From NCBI GenBank assembly GCA_942493245.1, contig OW818685.1, positions 1,178,001 to 1,242,000 on the forward strand: a stretch of 64,000 nucleotides of DNA, in the 5' to 3' direction. The notes under the pieces are model-generated. The model was not told where the DNA came from and did no database searches. It worked only from the letters and a program-made list of their open reading frames with translations. This DNA comes from DAOPYU01 sp942493245. GTDB taxonomy: Bacteria; Sumerlaeota; Sumerlaeia; UBA8349. This document shows, one piece after another, positions 1-8,871 of this stretch (positions within the stretch are counted from its first letter, which is position 1; each line of letters begins with the position of its first letter). A program made the position numbers and the translations under genes.

Positions 1-121
1 GACCGGTTTGAATCGGATGGTAGAAAAAGTTCGGGCTGATTTCCCGCCATTGCAGTTTCGAGGGGTTCAGGGACGGATCCCGACAGACTAAACAATCGGC
101 ATCCTGCCGAAAAGCGCCCAT
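1..121 (-). CDS. Partial unknown protein, N-terminus only
   Basis: This open frame starts at an ATG at 121 on the minus strand and runs off the left edge, giving about 40 residues. It begins MGAFRQDADCLVCRD and contains a CxxC pair (CLVC), followed by an aromatic-rich stretch. A TGA lies eight codons upstream, so the start must be near here; a TTG at 130 is an alternative. It lies downstream of the glycosyltransferase on the same strand, with a gap of about 190 bases, so it may belong to the same operon. A CxxC near the N-terminus occurs in zinc-ribbon methyltransferases of sugar clusters, but too little is visible to name a family. Confidence 0.45.
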   Translation of the reverse strand, partial: MGAFRQDADCLVCRDPSLNPSKLQWREISPNFFYHPIQTG

Positions 122-311
122 GCGTTTCAATTCGCTTCTGTTTCAGAGTCGTCTGCATTTGAATACAGGGTCTTACGAACGCCCTGCCGTCCGAGTCGTT
201 CGCGGAGGTTTTGCACCCCACCGCCATGGGAAACGATCGGATGGCGCGCGCCATGTCCGAGTGGCTGGCGCAGAATTCTGCCCCGTTCATTGCGGGTGAA
301 TAGGGGAGGAT

Positions 312-1811
312 TCAACGAGGGGAGAGAAATTCCCTGAGTTTCCTTTTCAACCCCGAAAGACCGGAATGTTTTCCCCATTCCGAAGCGGTGCGCCACTCCT
401 GAAATCGCCGCCGGGCCAAGGGGTTGTCGGGGAATGCGAAGGCCTCGCCGGGGTGCGCGTTTGCGTCCGTGAGGTCCGGCCCATGTCGCGGGTTTCCGGC
501 CCACTGGACCAGAGGGGCGTAGGCTTGCTCCGGCGCGTAGGCGTGGAGCAGGTAGGCGCGCGCGTGTTCCGCCCGTTCGCGAAGCGCATTCTGGGGACAC
601 CCGGCCAGGTGGACGATCCGGTCGGCCAGTTCTGCCGCGTTTCCCGGAGCGAATCCGCCCACCAGATCTCTCTGCGTCAGATCCCGCGCCAGCTCGCACA
701 CCGGCGTGGTGAGGACGGGCAATCTGGCCGCCACCCACTCGAGGATGCGGGTCCGGCTTCCCAACTCGCCTTCCAGGTTCTGCCGGTCGCAATTGATCGC
801 CACATCGGCATCGAGGTAGAACCCGGGCACCTCGCGCGTGTCCACCCACCCGGCGAACAGGTAGCGGTCACGGTATGGGGAAGTCTGAACCCGTTGCTGG
901 AAGCGTTGGAAGGTTTGCTCGTCGTGTCCGCCGATCGCGCCACCCGTTGACACAAAGACCATCCGGGGAACGCGTTCCAGGGCGGATTCGAGCGCGCGGA
1001 AAAGGGTTTCCTCATCCGCCCAGGTGTTGTATCCGCCCGTCCAGAGAACCACGAAAGCGTCCTGGGGGACACGCGTCCCCCGCAACGTGCCCGGCTGGGG
1101 GGAAAACTCGGTCAGGACGGCCGCGGGAGGCAATGCGCTCACGAGAGAACAGCCATCGGTCCACCGGTTCAACCGGCCACAGGCGCCCAGTTCTCCGGTC
1201 AGAGCCAGACGTTGGGCCTGGCTGCATGCCGACAACCGGTCGGAGCGCAACAGCGCGGGCAGCACATAGTCCCACTGACGGGCCAAGCCGTCGTCGGACC
1301 CGAAGCAGCGGGCCTGACTCTGGCGTTCGGTCATGGGGTGGCCGAAGAAGTCGCACCAGAGCGGCAACGTCCCACAGGCCTGGGCGCAGGCGGCGTTGAG
1401 AATGTCGGTGGTCGAGACGACCGCCCGGTAGGTGTGGCGACTCAACTGTTCTGAGACCATTTGGGGGAGTGGGGCGGAGGGCAGGGCCGTCGTGTCGGCG
1501 CCCAGATGGGGCGGGAGCATCGCGCTCTGGCATTCCGGATTGCCTCCGGGTGTCCCGTTTTCTCGGGCGCTTTCGAGCAATCGCATCCGGTGCAGCCGGG
1601 CGCCGGTTCCCGATTCGGCGTCTTTCCCGAACCGGACCTCGAGAATATCCACATCGAGTCCGCCCCGCAGCAGGGCGCGCGCAAAGCCCCAGAGCCGCAG
1701 ACCGGGCGCATAGAGCCGGTCGGGGTTTCCAAGCGGAAGCGGTCCCACACCGCACAAAAGAATGCGTGGGCAAACCCGTTCAGACGGCTTGGTGTTTTTC
1801 GGGTCGTTCAC
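312..1811 (-). CDS. Glycosyltransferase, GT-B fold (GT4-like)
   Basis: This 499-residue protein has two-domain GT-B architecture. The N-terminus carries a glycine-rich strand (ILLCGVGPLPLGNPDRL) typical of the acceptor domain. The C-terminal half has the donor-domain pattern: VLWTGGYNTWAD, then a strand ending in FAGWVD, then EWVAARLPVLTTPVCELA, which matches the family region where the nucleotide-sugar is held. A cytoplasmic enzyme adding a sugar to a lipid-linked or cell-wall acceptor is the family role; donor and acceptor cannot be read from sequence. The ATG at 1811 follows the YbhN-like gene by 31 bases, so both are probably co-transcribed. There is no signal peptide or membrane span. 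Confidence 0.8.
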   Translation of the reverse strand: MNDPKNTKPSERVCPRILLCGVGPLPLGNPDRLYAPGLRLWGFARALLRGGLDVDILEVRFGKDAESGTGARLHRMRLLESARENGTPGGNPECQSAMLPPHLGADTTALPSAPLPQMVSEQLSRHTYRAVVSTTDILNAACAQACGTLPLWCDFFGHPMTERQSQARCFGSDDGLARQWDYVLPALLRSDRLSACSQAQRLALTGELGACGRLNRWTDGCSLVSALPPAAVLTEFSPQPGTLRGTRVPQDAFVVLWTGGYNTWADEETLFRALESALERVPRMVFVSTGGAIGGHDEQTFQRFQQRVQTSPYRDRYLFAGWVDTREVPGFYLDADVAINCDRQNLEGELGSRTRILEWVAARLPVLTTPVCELARDLTQRDLVGGFAPGNAAELADRIVHLAGCPQNALRERAEHARAYLLHAYAPEQAYAPLVQWAGNPRHGPDLTDANAHPGEAFAFPDNPLARRRFQEWRTASEWGKHSGLSGLKRKLREFLSPR

Positions 1812-1842
1812 CTGCGCGGTTTCCCTTCGATCCGGCGGGTTT

Positions 1843-2925
1843 TCATTTCTCGGTTACCGCTTTGGCTTCTTCCTCGGCCGCCTCGACTTCATCCATCGAG
1901 ACATGCCAGAACCAGGCCCACGGCATCCCGATCAGGATCAGAGGAACCCATTGACTCAGGTGCGCGAGGATTGCGCAGCTGACCACCAGCGAGTCGTTCG
2001 GGTGGATGCCCATGATGACGATACCGAAGACGAATCCCGCCTCGAACAGGCCCCAGTAACCGGGGGTCGCCGGAACCGCGATGAAGATGCAGGCGATGAT
2101 AACCAGCGCAAAGGCTTGCACGAACGTCATCGAGTGCTGGAAGTCGAACCCCTTGGCCAGCGCCTGGATCGAGAGCGCGCCCGTGACCCATGTGATGATC
2201 GAGAGGGTCAGCAGTGCGGCGGCCCGTCCCGGGTGATGCAGCGCACGCAATCCCTGCGCAAACTCCTGGGTCAGATGTTCGATTTTTTTCCGAATGCCCG
2301 CCGGGATGAACCGCAGCGCGTGGAGAATCTGGAGAAACCAGCCACGCGATCGTTCGATGCTGATGGCCGCGATGCCGACGCCGAGTAGAATCGCCATGAC
2401 CAGGATGCCGTTCTTGGTTTCAAGGAACTGCGCGCCGGTCAGAGTCCAGACTTTTCCGAAAAGCGAGAGAGAGAATTTCGCATCCGGAGCGATTGGCGCG
2501 ACGGCCAGGGCGAGGATGAGACAGGGCAACAGCACGAGCATGTCGAGCAATCGCTCCGCCACCACAGTGCCCAGCGCCGTGCTGAAACCGGTGTTGTCTT
2601 TCTTGCCGATCAGGTAGGCGCGGGCAAACTCGCCCGCTCGCGCCGGGAACAGACTGTTGAACGCAAAGCAGATGAACATCCCGCCGGTGGCGTGCCAGAA
2701 GGGGATGCGGTGAGCCGGGCGGAAGAGCAACTGCCAGCGCCACCCGCGCACCAACACGCCGCCATAGAACCAGAAGAGGCAGGGCCACAGGGCGGAAATC
2801 CGAAAGGAACGAAACGCCGCCACCAGATCCTGCCACGTAACCCCCTGAAGCACCACATACAACGCCCCCGCGCTGATGAAGACGCCGATGAACAACTGGA
2901 GAAACTGCTTCTGTTTTCTGGTCAT
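1843..2925 (-). CDS. YbhN / lysylphosphatidylglycerol synthase TM-region family membrane protein
   Basis: This 360-residue polytopic membrane protein starts with MTRKQKQFLQLFIGVFISAG, the usual first membrane segment of the UPF0104/YbhN family. The conserved core FNSLFPARAGEFARA followed by GTVVAERLLDML is the signature of this family, which is the flippase-like half of MprF without its synthase domain. About eight hydrophobic segments can be seen. Family members help move or protect lipids or lipid-linked sugars in the inner membrane, but their substrates are mostly unknown. It sits between larC and a glycosyltransferase on the same strand, 31-43 bases from each, which fits a role in glycolipid handling. 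No MprF catalytic domain is attached. Confidence 0.85.
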   Translation of the reverse strand: MTRKQKQFLQLFIGVFISAGALYVVLQGVTWQDLVAAFRSFRISALWPCLFWFYGGVLVRGWRWQLLFRPAHRIPFWHATGGMFICFAFNSLFPARAGEFARAYLIGKKDNTGFSTALGTVVAERLLDMLVLLPCLILALAVAPIAPDAKFSLSLFGKVWTLTGAQFLETKNGILVMAILLGVGIAAISIERSRGWFLQILHALRFIPAGIRKKIEHLTQEFAQGLRALHHPGRAAALLTLSIITWVTGALSIQALAKGFDFQHSMTFVQAFALVIIACIFIAVPATPGYWGLFEAGFVFGIVIMGIHPNDSLVVSCAILAHLSQWVPLILIGMPWAWFWHVSMDEVEAAEEEAKAVTEK

Positions 2926-2968
2926 GTACCGGGGAACTCTTTTCTATCGAATTGCAGAGGGAGTCTGT

Positions 2969-4198
2969 TCAACTTTTTCGCCAGGCTGCGATGGCGCTCA
3001 GGGCCACGGCATAAACGTCCGCCACCGGCAGGCCCGATTGTTCTGCCAGCCGCCGGCACGATTCGTACTCGGGGGTGACTTTCAGGACGGCATCGTCCCA
3101 GAGTCCGATTTTGATTTCCAGCAGGCCGAGTTCCGTCTCGATGGTTTCCTTGCGGCGCGGCAGGCAGGCACGTTCCACGTCGAGCACTTTCAGACCGAAC
3201 GTGCTCGTGTGGCGCAGGAGCATCTCGGCGAAATCGCCCCGTTTTTCCGGCGCGCAGAGCACCTGAATCTGGGTTCCCGGACGGTTTTTCTTCATCTGGA
3301 TCGGGGCGTAGTGCGCGTCCAGGCACCCGGCGTCGAACAGGCGGCCCATCAGGTCGCCCAGGATTTCCGGATTCATGTCGTCCACTTCGGTCATCAACAG
3401 CGTCAAGCGCCGCACCCGCAGAGCCGAAGGCAGCGGTTGCAGGTCATTGTCTCCGTGGGAACAGGCCCTGTTTTTGGCCTCCTGTCCCACAAAAACGCGC
3501 AGAAAGTTGGCGTGTCCCTCGATCGGGCGCGTCCCGGAACCGTACCCGATGGACTCGACGGTCATGGCCGGTTGGGGGCCGAAGGCGCTCGCCAGGGTTT
3601 TCAACACCGTCGCGCCCGTGGGGGTGGTCAGTTCCATTTCATGGGACGATCCGTAGGTCGGTACGCCCCGCAGAATTTCGACCGTGGCGGGCGCCGGAAC
3701 GGGGATGATGCCGTGGGCGCAGCGGGTGGAGCCGAACCCCAGCGCCAGAGGCGAACAGACGACCTTCTCGACGCCCAGCGAATCGAGGGCGACCATCGCG
3801 CCCGTCACATCGGCGATGGCGTCCAGACAGCCGACCTCGTGGAAATGGATCTTTTCCGGTGTCGAGTCGTGGACTTTGGCCTCGGCGCGCGCCAGTTCCT
3901 CGAACGCCGCGATGGCGCGTTCCTGCACCCGGCGGGGCAGGTCGGCCTTCTCGATAATCTCGACGATATGGCGCAGATGGCGGTGGTGGTCGTGCGTGGC
4001 GTCCACCTGTACATGGACGCGTGTGGCGGTCACCCCGGCGCGGGTCACGGCCGAGCGTTCGAGCCGCAGCCCGTGGACCCCGAGTTTTTCCTCAATCGTC
4101 TGGCGCAGGATCTCGAAGGACGCGCCCGCGTCCACCAGCGCCCCGAGGATCATATCGCCCGCCGCGCCGTAACACGCGTCAAAGTAAGCAAGTTTCAT
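2969..4198 (-). CDS. larC: LarC, nickel insertion enzyme for the pincer cofactor
   Basis: This 409-residue protein belongs to the LarC/DUF111 family. It opens with the family signature MKLAYFDACYGAAGDMILGAL. A histidine-rich stretch near residues 68-80 (THDHHRHLRH) and FHEVGCLDAIADV around residue 130 are also family-typical. LarC inserts nickel, in a CTP-dependent reaction, into pyridinium-bisthiocarboxylate mononucleotide to form the nickel-pincer cofactor of lactate racemase and related racemases or epimerases. The protein is full length in one frame, unlike the split larC1/larC2 of lactobacilli. No larA, larB or larE is seen in the window, so partners must lie elsewhere. It is the first gene of a minus-strand run with the YbhN-like protein and the glycosyltransferase. 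Confidence 0.92.
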   Translation of the reverse strand: MKLAYFDACYGAAGDMILGALVDAGASFEILRQTIEEKLGVHGLRLERSAVTRAGVTATRVHVQVDATHDHHRHLRHIVEIIEKADLPRRVQERAIAAFEELARAEAKVHDSTPEKIHFHEVGCLDAIADVTGAMVALDSLGVEKVVCSPLALGFGSTRCAHGIIPVPAPATVEILRGVPTYGSSHEMELTTPTGATVLKTLASAFGPQPAMTVESIGYGSGTRPIEGHANFLRVFVGQEAKNRACSHGDNDLQPLPSALRVRRLTLLMTEVDDMNPEILGDLMGRLFDAGCLDAHYAPIQMKKNRPGTQIQVLCAPEKRGDFAEMLLRHTSTFGLKVLDVERACLPRRKETIETELGLLEIKIGLWDDAVLKVTPEYESCRRLAEQSGLPVADVYAVALSAIAAWRKS

Positions 4199-4648
4199 GG
4201 GATGGTTCCTTTATCGGTTCTCGAAGTGTGCTCTCATCATCGGGAGCCCGGGTTTCCACCAGTGGACGGTCGCGGGGGTTCCCCCCGTCGCGCCATCAGG
4301 CGTTTTCATTCCTAACACAGGATTCCCAAAACCACAATAGAACTGCAACCGCTGGAGAACAGTATCATGAGATCCGATAAAAGGTAATCCCTTATTCAAG
4401 GACTGTTCGCCTGATTCGAGTCAATTGATTCAAAGGACTGATTGGTGTCCCAGAATCTTTCCTGTGGCGCAGGTGAGGCTTTTCTCTGGGTAACTACTCG
4501 AAATCTCTGTATTCCCGAGTAATTCTATAGGTTATTTTTGAGTGACAGGGAGAAAGACACCTGCTAATCTGACAGCGGAGATTGTCGGTCAGAAGCCGTC
4601 GAAGCCGATGGCGCTCCAAATCCAAGGATTGAATCAAAGGAGAGCAGG
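4199..4648. other. Intergenic region, divergent promoters expected
   Basis: This 450-base gap separates larC (minus) from the BSP/DUF1080 gene (plus), so both promoters should be here. I see only short imperfect inverted repeats, such as CTGACA...TGTC around 4568-4595, and no convincing gene. The plus-strand gene has a strong ribosome site (AAAGGAGAGCAGG) just before its ATG. Confidence 0.5.
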
Positions 4649-6697
4649 ATGAAGCACAACACAGTAGGTCTGTTCACGGCGTTTATCGTTCTGATCGCCG
4701 CCGTCTGTCATGCGGATGTGAAAATCGTCACCGACCGTAACGTCGGCCAATCCGCAACCTCGAATTTCAAGTTCGAGAAAGTTCCCCAACCGTCTCGGAA
4801 CGACGCCGCCACCCAGGCGACCTTCACCCTCGTGGCTGGTCAGCGCGATCGCAACGGGGGCGACCTCGACAAACTCCACGACGGCAAAGTTCCCACAAAA
4901 GAGGACCAGCCGTCCGAAAACTTCTTCTTAAATGCCGGCACGGAGGGGGGGCGGATTCTGATCGAGCTCGGCGACGTGACCGGGATCAAACAGGTCAACA
5001 CCTACTCCTGGCACGGCGCCATGCGCGGGCCGCAGGTGTATCAGCTCTACGCCAGCGACGGCAAGGCTGCGGGCTTCAATCCGCGGCCCCAGGACGCCGC
5101 CGATCCGTCGGCCTGCGGCTGGAAGGCGATCGCGCAAGTTGACGCCCGTCCGCAGACAGGCGCCCCTGGCGGCCAGTATGGCGTCAGCATTCAGGATTCC
5201 GCCGGCGCGTTGGGCAAGTATCGTTATCTGCTGCTCGACATTTCCGCGACCGAACGATCCGATCCCTTCGGCAACACGTTTTTCTGCGAAATTGACGTGG
5301 TCAGCGCGGGATCCGAGCCGCTCGCCGCTGAGCCTGCCAATCAGCCGGGCGGAGAAGGGACAAAAGAAATCGTCGAAGCGGGCGATGGAAAGTACAAAAT
5401 CACGATCGACACTACGGAAACGCCCGACCTGACGGAATGGGCACACCAGGAACTGGCGCCGGTCGTTCGGACATGGTACCCGAAACTCGTCGAACTGTTG
5501 CCGAGCGAAGGCTTTGAAGCCCCTGCACAGGCCGAGATCGTATTCAGCGCGAGCATGCGGGGCGTCGCGGCGACGGGTGGCACGCGTGTCCGTTGCGCCG
5601 CCGACTGGTTCCGCGGCGAACTGCATGGCGAGGCAAAGGGGGCGGTTGTTCACGAACTGGTCCACGTGGTGCAGAGTTATGGCGCCGCGCGGCGAACCAA
5701 CCCCAATGCCAGCCGCACGCCCGGGTGGGTGGTGGAGGGAATCACCGATTACGTCCGATGGTTTTTGTATGAGCCGGAAACGCATGGGGCCGAGATTACC
5801 GCCCGCAATCTTTCCCAGGCCCGCTACGACGGAAACTACCGCGTCTCCGCCAATTTTCTGAATTGGGCCACCCAGAAATACGACAAGGATCTGGTGCGCA
5901 AGTTGAACGCCGCCGCTCGCGAGGGGCGCTATTCCGATGAATTGTGGAAAACCTCCACCGGCCACTCGGTCGAAGAACTCGGCGAACTGTGGAAGCTTGA
6001 TCTGAAGAAGAAGATAGACGCCGACGTCGAGGCCGCAGCGAAAAACAATCTCCTCACTGACGAAGAAAAGGCTGCCGGCTGGCTCCTTCTCTTCAACGGC
6101 AAGAATCTCGACGGCTGGCACAATTTCAAACGGGAGGACGTCCGTCCGGGCTGGCAGATTCGCAACGGCGCCCTGGTTTGCGCAAACCCTCAGGATGCCG
6201 GCGATCTTTGCACGAAAGACCCGTATGACTGGTTTGAACTGCGGCTCGAATACAACATTTCCCCGGCGGGCAACAGCGGCATCATGTATCATGTCACGGA
6301 CGAGGGGGGCGCCGCCTGGGCGACCGGCCCCGAATTCCAGCTCGAGGACAATGAGAAGGCCGCCGATCCGGTTCGCTGCGGGTGGCTCTACGCCCTGTAT
6401 CAACCGCCGATCGATCCCAAGACCGGCAAGACCCTCGACGCGACCAAACCCGCGGGAGAATGGAACCAGTTGCGCCTGTTGATCTCGCCCGAGAAATGCG
6501 AACATGAGATCAACGGCGTCAAGTATTTTGACTACGTGCTGGGAAGCGAAGACTTCAAGCAGCGCGTCGCCAAGAGCAAGTTCGGCGCCATGCCGCTTTT
6601 CGCCAAATCGAACACCGGATACATCGCCCTTCAGGGCGATCACGGCCAGGTTTCGTTTCGCAATATCAAACTGCGGCCGATTCGGTCCGGGAAATAA
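4649..6697 (+). CDS. Secreted protein: BSP-type metallopeptidase fused to DUF1080 (LamG-like glycan-binding/hydrolase) domain
   Basis: This 682-residue protein has a signal peptide (residues 1-22, ending ...VCHA). An N-terminal region with galactose-binding/discoidin-like wording (ILIELGDVTGIKQVNTYSW) comes first. A basic-secretory-protein peptidase domain follows at about residues 235-460, with the zinc motif HELVH at 335-339. Last is a DUF1080 domain (PF06439, 3-keto-disaccharide hydrolase type) from about residue 475, starting at WLLLFNGKNLDGW and containing GNSGIMYHV and GPEFQLED. It should act outside the cytoplasm on protein or glycan. The start is well supported by AAAGGAG. BSP plus DUF1080 architectures are best known from Planctomycetes and relatives. 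The gene stands alone. Confidence 0.88.
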   Translation: MKHNTVGLFTAFIVLIAAVCHADVKIVTDRNVGQSATSNFKFEKVPQPSRNDAATQATFTLVAGQRDRNGGDLDKLHDGKVPTKEDQPSENFFLNAGTEGGRILIELGDVTGIKQVNTYSWHGAMRGPQVYQLYASDGKAAGFNPRPQDAADPSACGWKAIAQVDARPQTGAPGGQYGVSIQDSAGALGKYRYLLLDISATERSDPFGNTFFCEIDVVSAGSEPLAAEPANQPGGEGTKEIVEAGDGKYKITIDTTETPDLTEWAHQELAPVVRTWYPKLVELLPSEGFEAPAQAEIVFSASMRGVAATGGTRVRCAADWFRGELHGEAKGAVVHELVHVVQSYGAARRTNPNASRTPGWVVEGITDYVRWFLYEPETHGAEITARNLSQARYDGNYRVSANFLNWATQKYDKDLVRKLNAAAREGRYSDELWKTSTGHSVEELGELWKLDLKKKIDADVEAAAKNNLLTDEEKAAGWLLLFNGKNLDGWHNFKREDVRPGWQIRNGALVCANPQDAGDLCTKDPYDWFELRLEYNISPAGNSGIMYHVTDEGGAAWATGPEFQLEDNEKAADPVRCGWLYALYQPPIDPKTGKTLDATKPAGEWNQLRLLISPEKCEHEINGVKYFDYVLGSEDFKQRVAKSKFGAMPLFAKSNTGYIALQGDHGQVSFRNIKLRPIRSGK

Positions 6698-6712
6698 AGG
6701 ATGCGGTTTTGC

Positions 6713-6762
6713 GATGCCCGCCTCGAGCGCCCAGGGCGAACGCTTTTCTCGAGGCGGGCATC
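6713..6762. terminator. Perfect 15-bp hairpin after the BSP/DUF1080 gene
   Basis: GATGCCCGCCTCGAG (6713-6727) is matched exactly by its reverse complement at 6748-6762, with a 20-base loop. It lies 16 bases after the stop codon of the BSP/DUF1080 gene, the right place for a terminator or mRNA-stabilising stem. There is no T-run after it, so classical intrinsic termination is doubtful. Confidence 0.5.
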
Positions 6763-6830
6763 GGGATCTTCAAAGCGCAATGCCTCAATCATTTCGTCTG
6801 TTTGAGCCTTGACCAGCTGGGTTCTATCCA

Positions 6831-7010
6831 ATGTGCCGGGTAGAAGTATTGCCACGCAGAATGTTTGCGCCAGGGCCGGGACATCGGGAACAGGATCTTG
6901 ACCTTCGAAATGAATTCCGAATTGGAATCTTTTCTTGGGCCAAGGGAGAGATTGTCCCGAAGACGGACTTCGGCGGCGTCCTGGCCTGGTACGAACGGGA
7001 GGCGGCTTGA
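6831..7010 (+). CDS. Possible small or remnant coding sequence
   Basis: A 59-codon open frame runs from an ATG at 6831 to a TGA ending at 7010. The second half reads like real protein (EIVPKTDFGGVLAWYERE) and its codons have GC-rich third positions like neighbouring genes; the first half does not. There is no ribosome site before the ATG. It may be the decayed end of a lost gene. I do not recognise a family, and it could be chance. Confidence 0.25.
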   Translation: MCRVEVLPRRMFAPGPGHREQDLDLRNEFRIGIFSWAKGEIVPKTDFGGVLAWYEREAA

Positions 7011-7352
7011 GAGGGGAAGTACTGGAACCGAGGCTTTCCTGTAAAGAGGACGAAATCAGAAACCCCAGTCATAAACAGGGGAGAACCACGCTTTTCACGC
7101 GGTACTCCGCCTTCGATCCGGGAAATTCAGATTTTCTACCCCGTCTTTGTCAAAACGTGATGATCGCATCCGAGAAAACGAAATACTCCCGAGAGTTCTG
7201 AATGACAATTGCCACTTAAATTCTCCCCATCTTCATCGCGTATTCATTTCCGCACGCTCCAGGGCTTTTTGCCGCCTTCATTATGATGACAATGAGGATT
7301 CTTTCTGGCAGCGGTTTAAACCGTACGCGACAAACACGAAGGGGGCATAATG

Positions 7353-7391
7353 ACAAAGCGAGGAAACCCGGGTCGGGTTTCCTCGCTTTGT
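7353..7391. terminator. Strong hairpin terminator
   Basis: A perfect 17-bp stem (7353-7369 with 7375-7391) has a 5-base loop; its arm is ACAAAGCGAGGAAACCC. It lies 47 bases beyond the lipoprotein stop codon (minus strand). The outer pairs are A/T-rich, so a transcript from either side ends in a short U-rich tail. It is the best terminator-like structure in this half of the window. Confidence 0.75.
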
Positions 7392-7437
7392 TCATACGTG
7401 AATCGGTTTTTCAAACATCCTTCGGAGCGGGCCAGTT

Positions 7438-8625
7438 TTACTTGGCGGCACCCTTCGGGGCGGTCGGAGCGACGCCGCCGGGCAAGGCGGGCATCGCGCC
7501 GGGGGCCATGTCGGCCGGGGGCATCATCCCTCCCATGCCGGGAGCGCCCATACCGGCGGGCGGCATCATCATGCCTCCCATTCCGTTCTCGCTGTCGGGC
7601 GCATTCATGTCGCCACCCGGCATCCCCCCCGACATGGCGCCACCCAGCAGGAGGCCCATCACGACGCCCGACAGTTCCTCTTTCGTGGAAACTTTCGAGA
7701 TGGAGTCGAGCATGGTGTCCACCATGGCCAGGGTGCTGAGGGCCTGCTGTTTGTTCTGCGGCATGTCTGCGGCCATCTGCGTCAGGCTGGCTTTAATATC
7801 GGTCACGTTCTGTTTCCAGTCCTTGGCCATGTCGGTGGGGATCCATTTCCCTTCGACCTTGGTCAGGGCCACCGAGGTTTCTTCGTTGTCGATCTTGGTC
7901 ATCACGACCGCCTGATTGTCTTTGCTCTCTTTGAGCGTCACCTTCATGTCTTTGAGCTTCGCGCGGCTCTTGTTGAATTCTTCGATTTTTTCCGCCGGAA
8001 AGATACCCGGGCTTTCGAAGAAGGTGAAGACTTTCTGCATGAGCGGTCCACCGTCTTCGGCCAGGAAGGCCTTCATGTCGGGGTTGCGCAGGAACTCGAT
8101 CTTCTGAATACGCGATTTGGAAATATCGGAAAGCACCTCGACCAGGGCCTTGTACTGTTTGTCTTTCTGGGCCGGGTCCGTCTGGGCCGTCTGTGTCGTC
8201 GCGCCCGCCTGTTGTTCCAAGTCCGTCAGGGCGCCCTGGATAATGCTCTGCTTCGTGCTAAGCACGTTGATCGCCTTGGGCAGCAGGGCCGTTCCCTTGG
8301 TCCAGACTTCTTCATCCATCGCCGTGCCGAACTGTTTCACCACGTCGTTGATATCCTGCTGGTAGCTGGCGGGCAGCATGGTCCACAGGGCCTCGGGCTT
8401 GGCGTCGTGGATGGCAAGGGCCGCCTCACGCACGACTTCGTCGGGAGCCGCGTCCTTATTCACGGTTTCTTTCTTGGTCTCAGCGGTTTTGCCGCCGTCG
8501 GTCTTGCTGCCTTCCGCGGGTTTTTTGCTGTCGCAAGCTGCCGCGCCGAACAGCAACAGGCCCAGTACCAGCCAACCTGCCACCTGCTGTCCCATTTTTT
8601 TGTGCATGCCACTCTTGTTTTCCAT
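7438..8625 (-). CDS. Lipoprotein of unknown function with Met/Gly/Pro-rich tail
   Basis: This 395-residue protein has a lipoprotein signal: a hydrophobic run, then LLFGAAAC with the lipid-bearing cysteine at residue 31. A charged Lys/Thr-rich linker follows. The middle (about residues 60-320) is a soluble, helix-rich domain with no family I can name; it has short resemblance to DUF-type lipoproteins that measure export or load (EALWTMLPASYQQDI). The last 60 residues are almost only Met, Gly, Pro and Ala (GGMMMPPAGMGAPGMGG). The protein should sit on the periplasmic face of a membrane. Starts at residues 7 or 11 are also possible. A strong terminator follows the gene, and it probably forms its own unit, 246 bases after the DUF445 gene. 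Confidence 0.75.
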   Translation of the reverse strand: MENKSGMHKKMGQQVAGWLVLGLLLFGAAACDSKKPAEGSKTDGGKTAETKKETVNKDAAPDEVVREAALAIHDAKPEALWTMLPASYQQDINDVVKQFGTAMDEEVWTKGTALLPKAINVLSTKQSIIQGALTDLEQQAGATTQTAQTDPAQKDKQYKALVEVLSDISKSRIQKIEFLRNPDMKAFLAEDGGPLMQKVFTFFESPGIFPAEKIEEFNKSRAKLKDMKVTLKESKDNQAVVMTKIDNEETSVALTKVEGKWIPTDMAKDWKQNVTDIKASLTQMAADMPQNKQQALSTLAMVDTMLDSISKVSTKEELSGVVMGLLLGGAMSGGMPGGDMNAPDSENGMGGMMMPPAGMGAPGMGGMMPPADMAPGAMPALPGGVAPTAPKGAAK

Positions 8626-8871
8626 TGTGTTTACTTAGCCTCTCTTTCGTATTGTCCATGCAGTTGCCCCGTACCTGGCAAGACCAGGATTGGCCGGGGG
8701 TGTGCGTCGGATTCGGATTCCGCCCGCAATTAAGAAAAAAACACGGGGTGCGGAGGTCCTGATCAGACCGCCAGCGCACACCGTACAGAGCGCCGGACCG
8801 AGCTTCAAGTGAAAACGGGTGTGCCGGCGCGTTTTTACACAGGCAAAACGCCGGAAACGGGCGGGGGCGGG

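Larger units (their letters stand above)
6698..7437. other. 740-base gene-poor region
   Basis: Between the BSP/DUF1080 gene and the lipoprotein gene (convergent) there is no convincing full-length gene. The region holds the 15-bp hairpin at 6713-6762, the possible 59-codon remnant at 6831-7010, and the bidirectional terminator at 7353-7391. The part from about 7060 to 7340 is relatively AT-rich, and I see nothing more in it. Confidence 0.5.

Noticed and set aside
2876..4315. A 479-residue plus-strand frame opposite larC
   Set aside because: LarC signatures on the minus strand are unambiguous; the plus frame has no domain.
4928..6643. A 571-residue minus-strand frame opposite the BSP/DUF1080 gene
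   Set aside because: The plus strand carries a signal peptide, HELVH and DUF1080 words; the minus frame is a codon-bias shadow.
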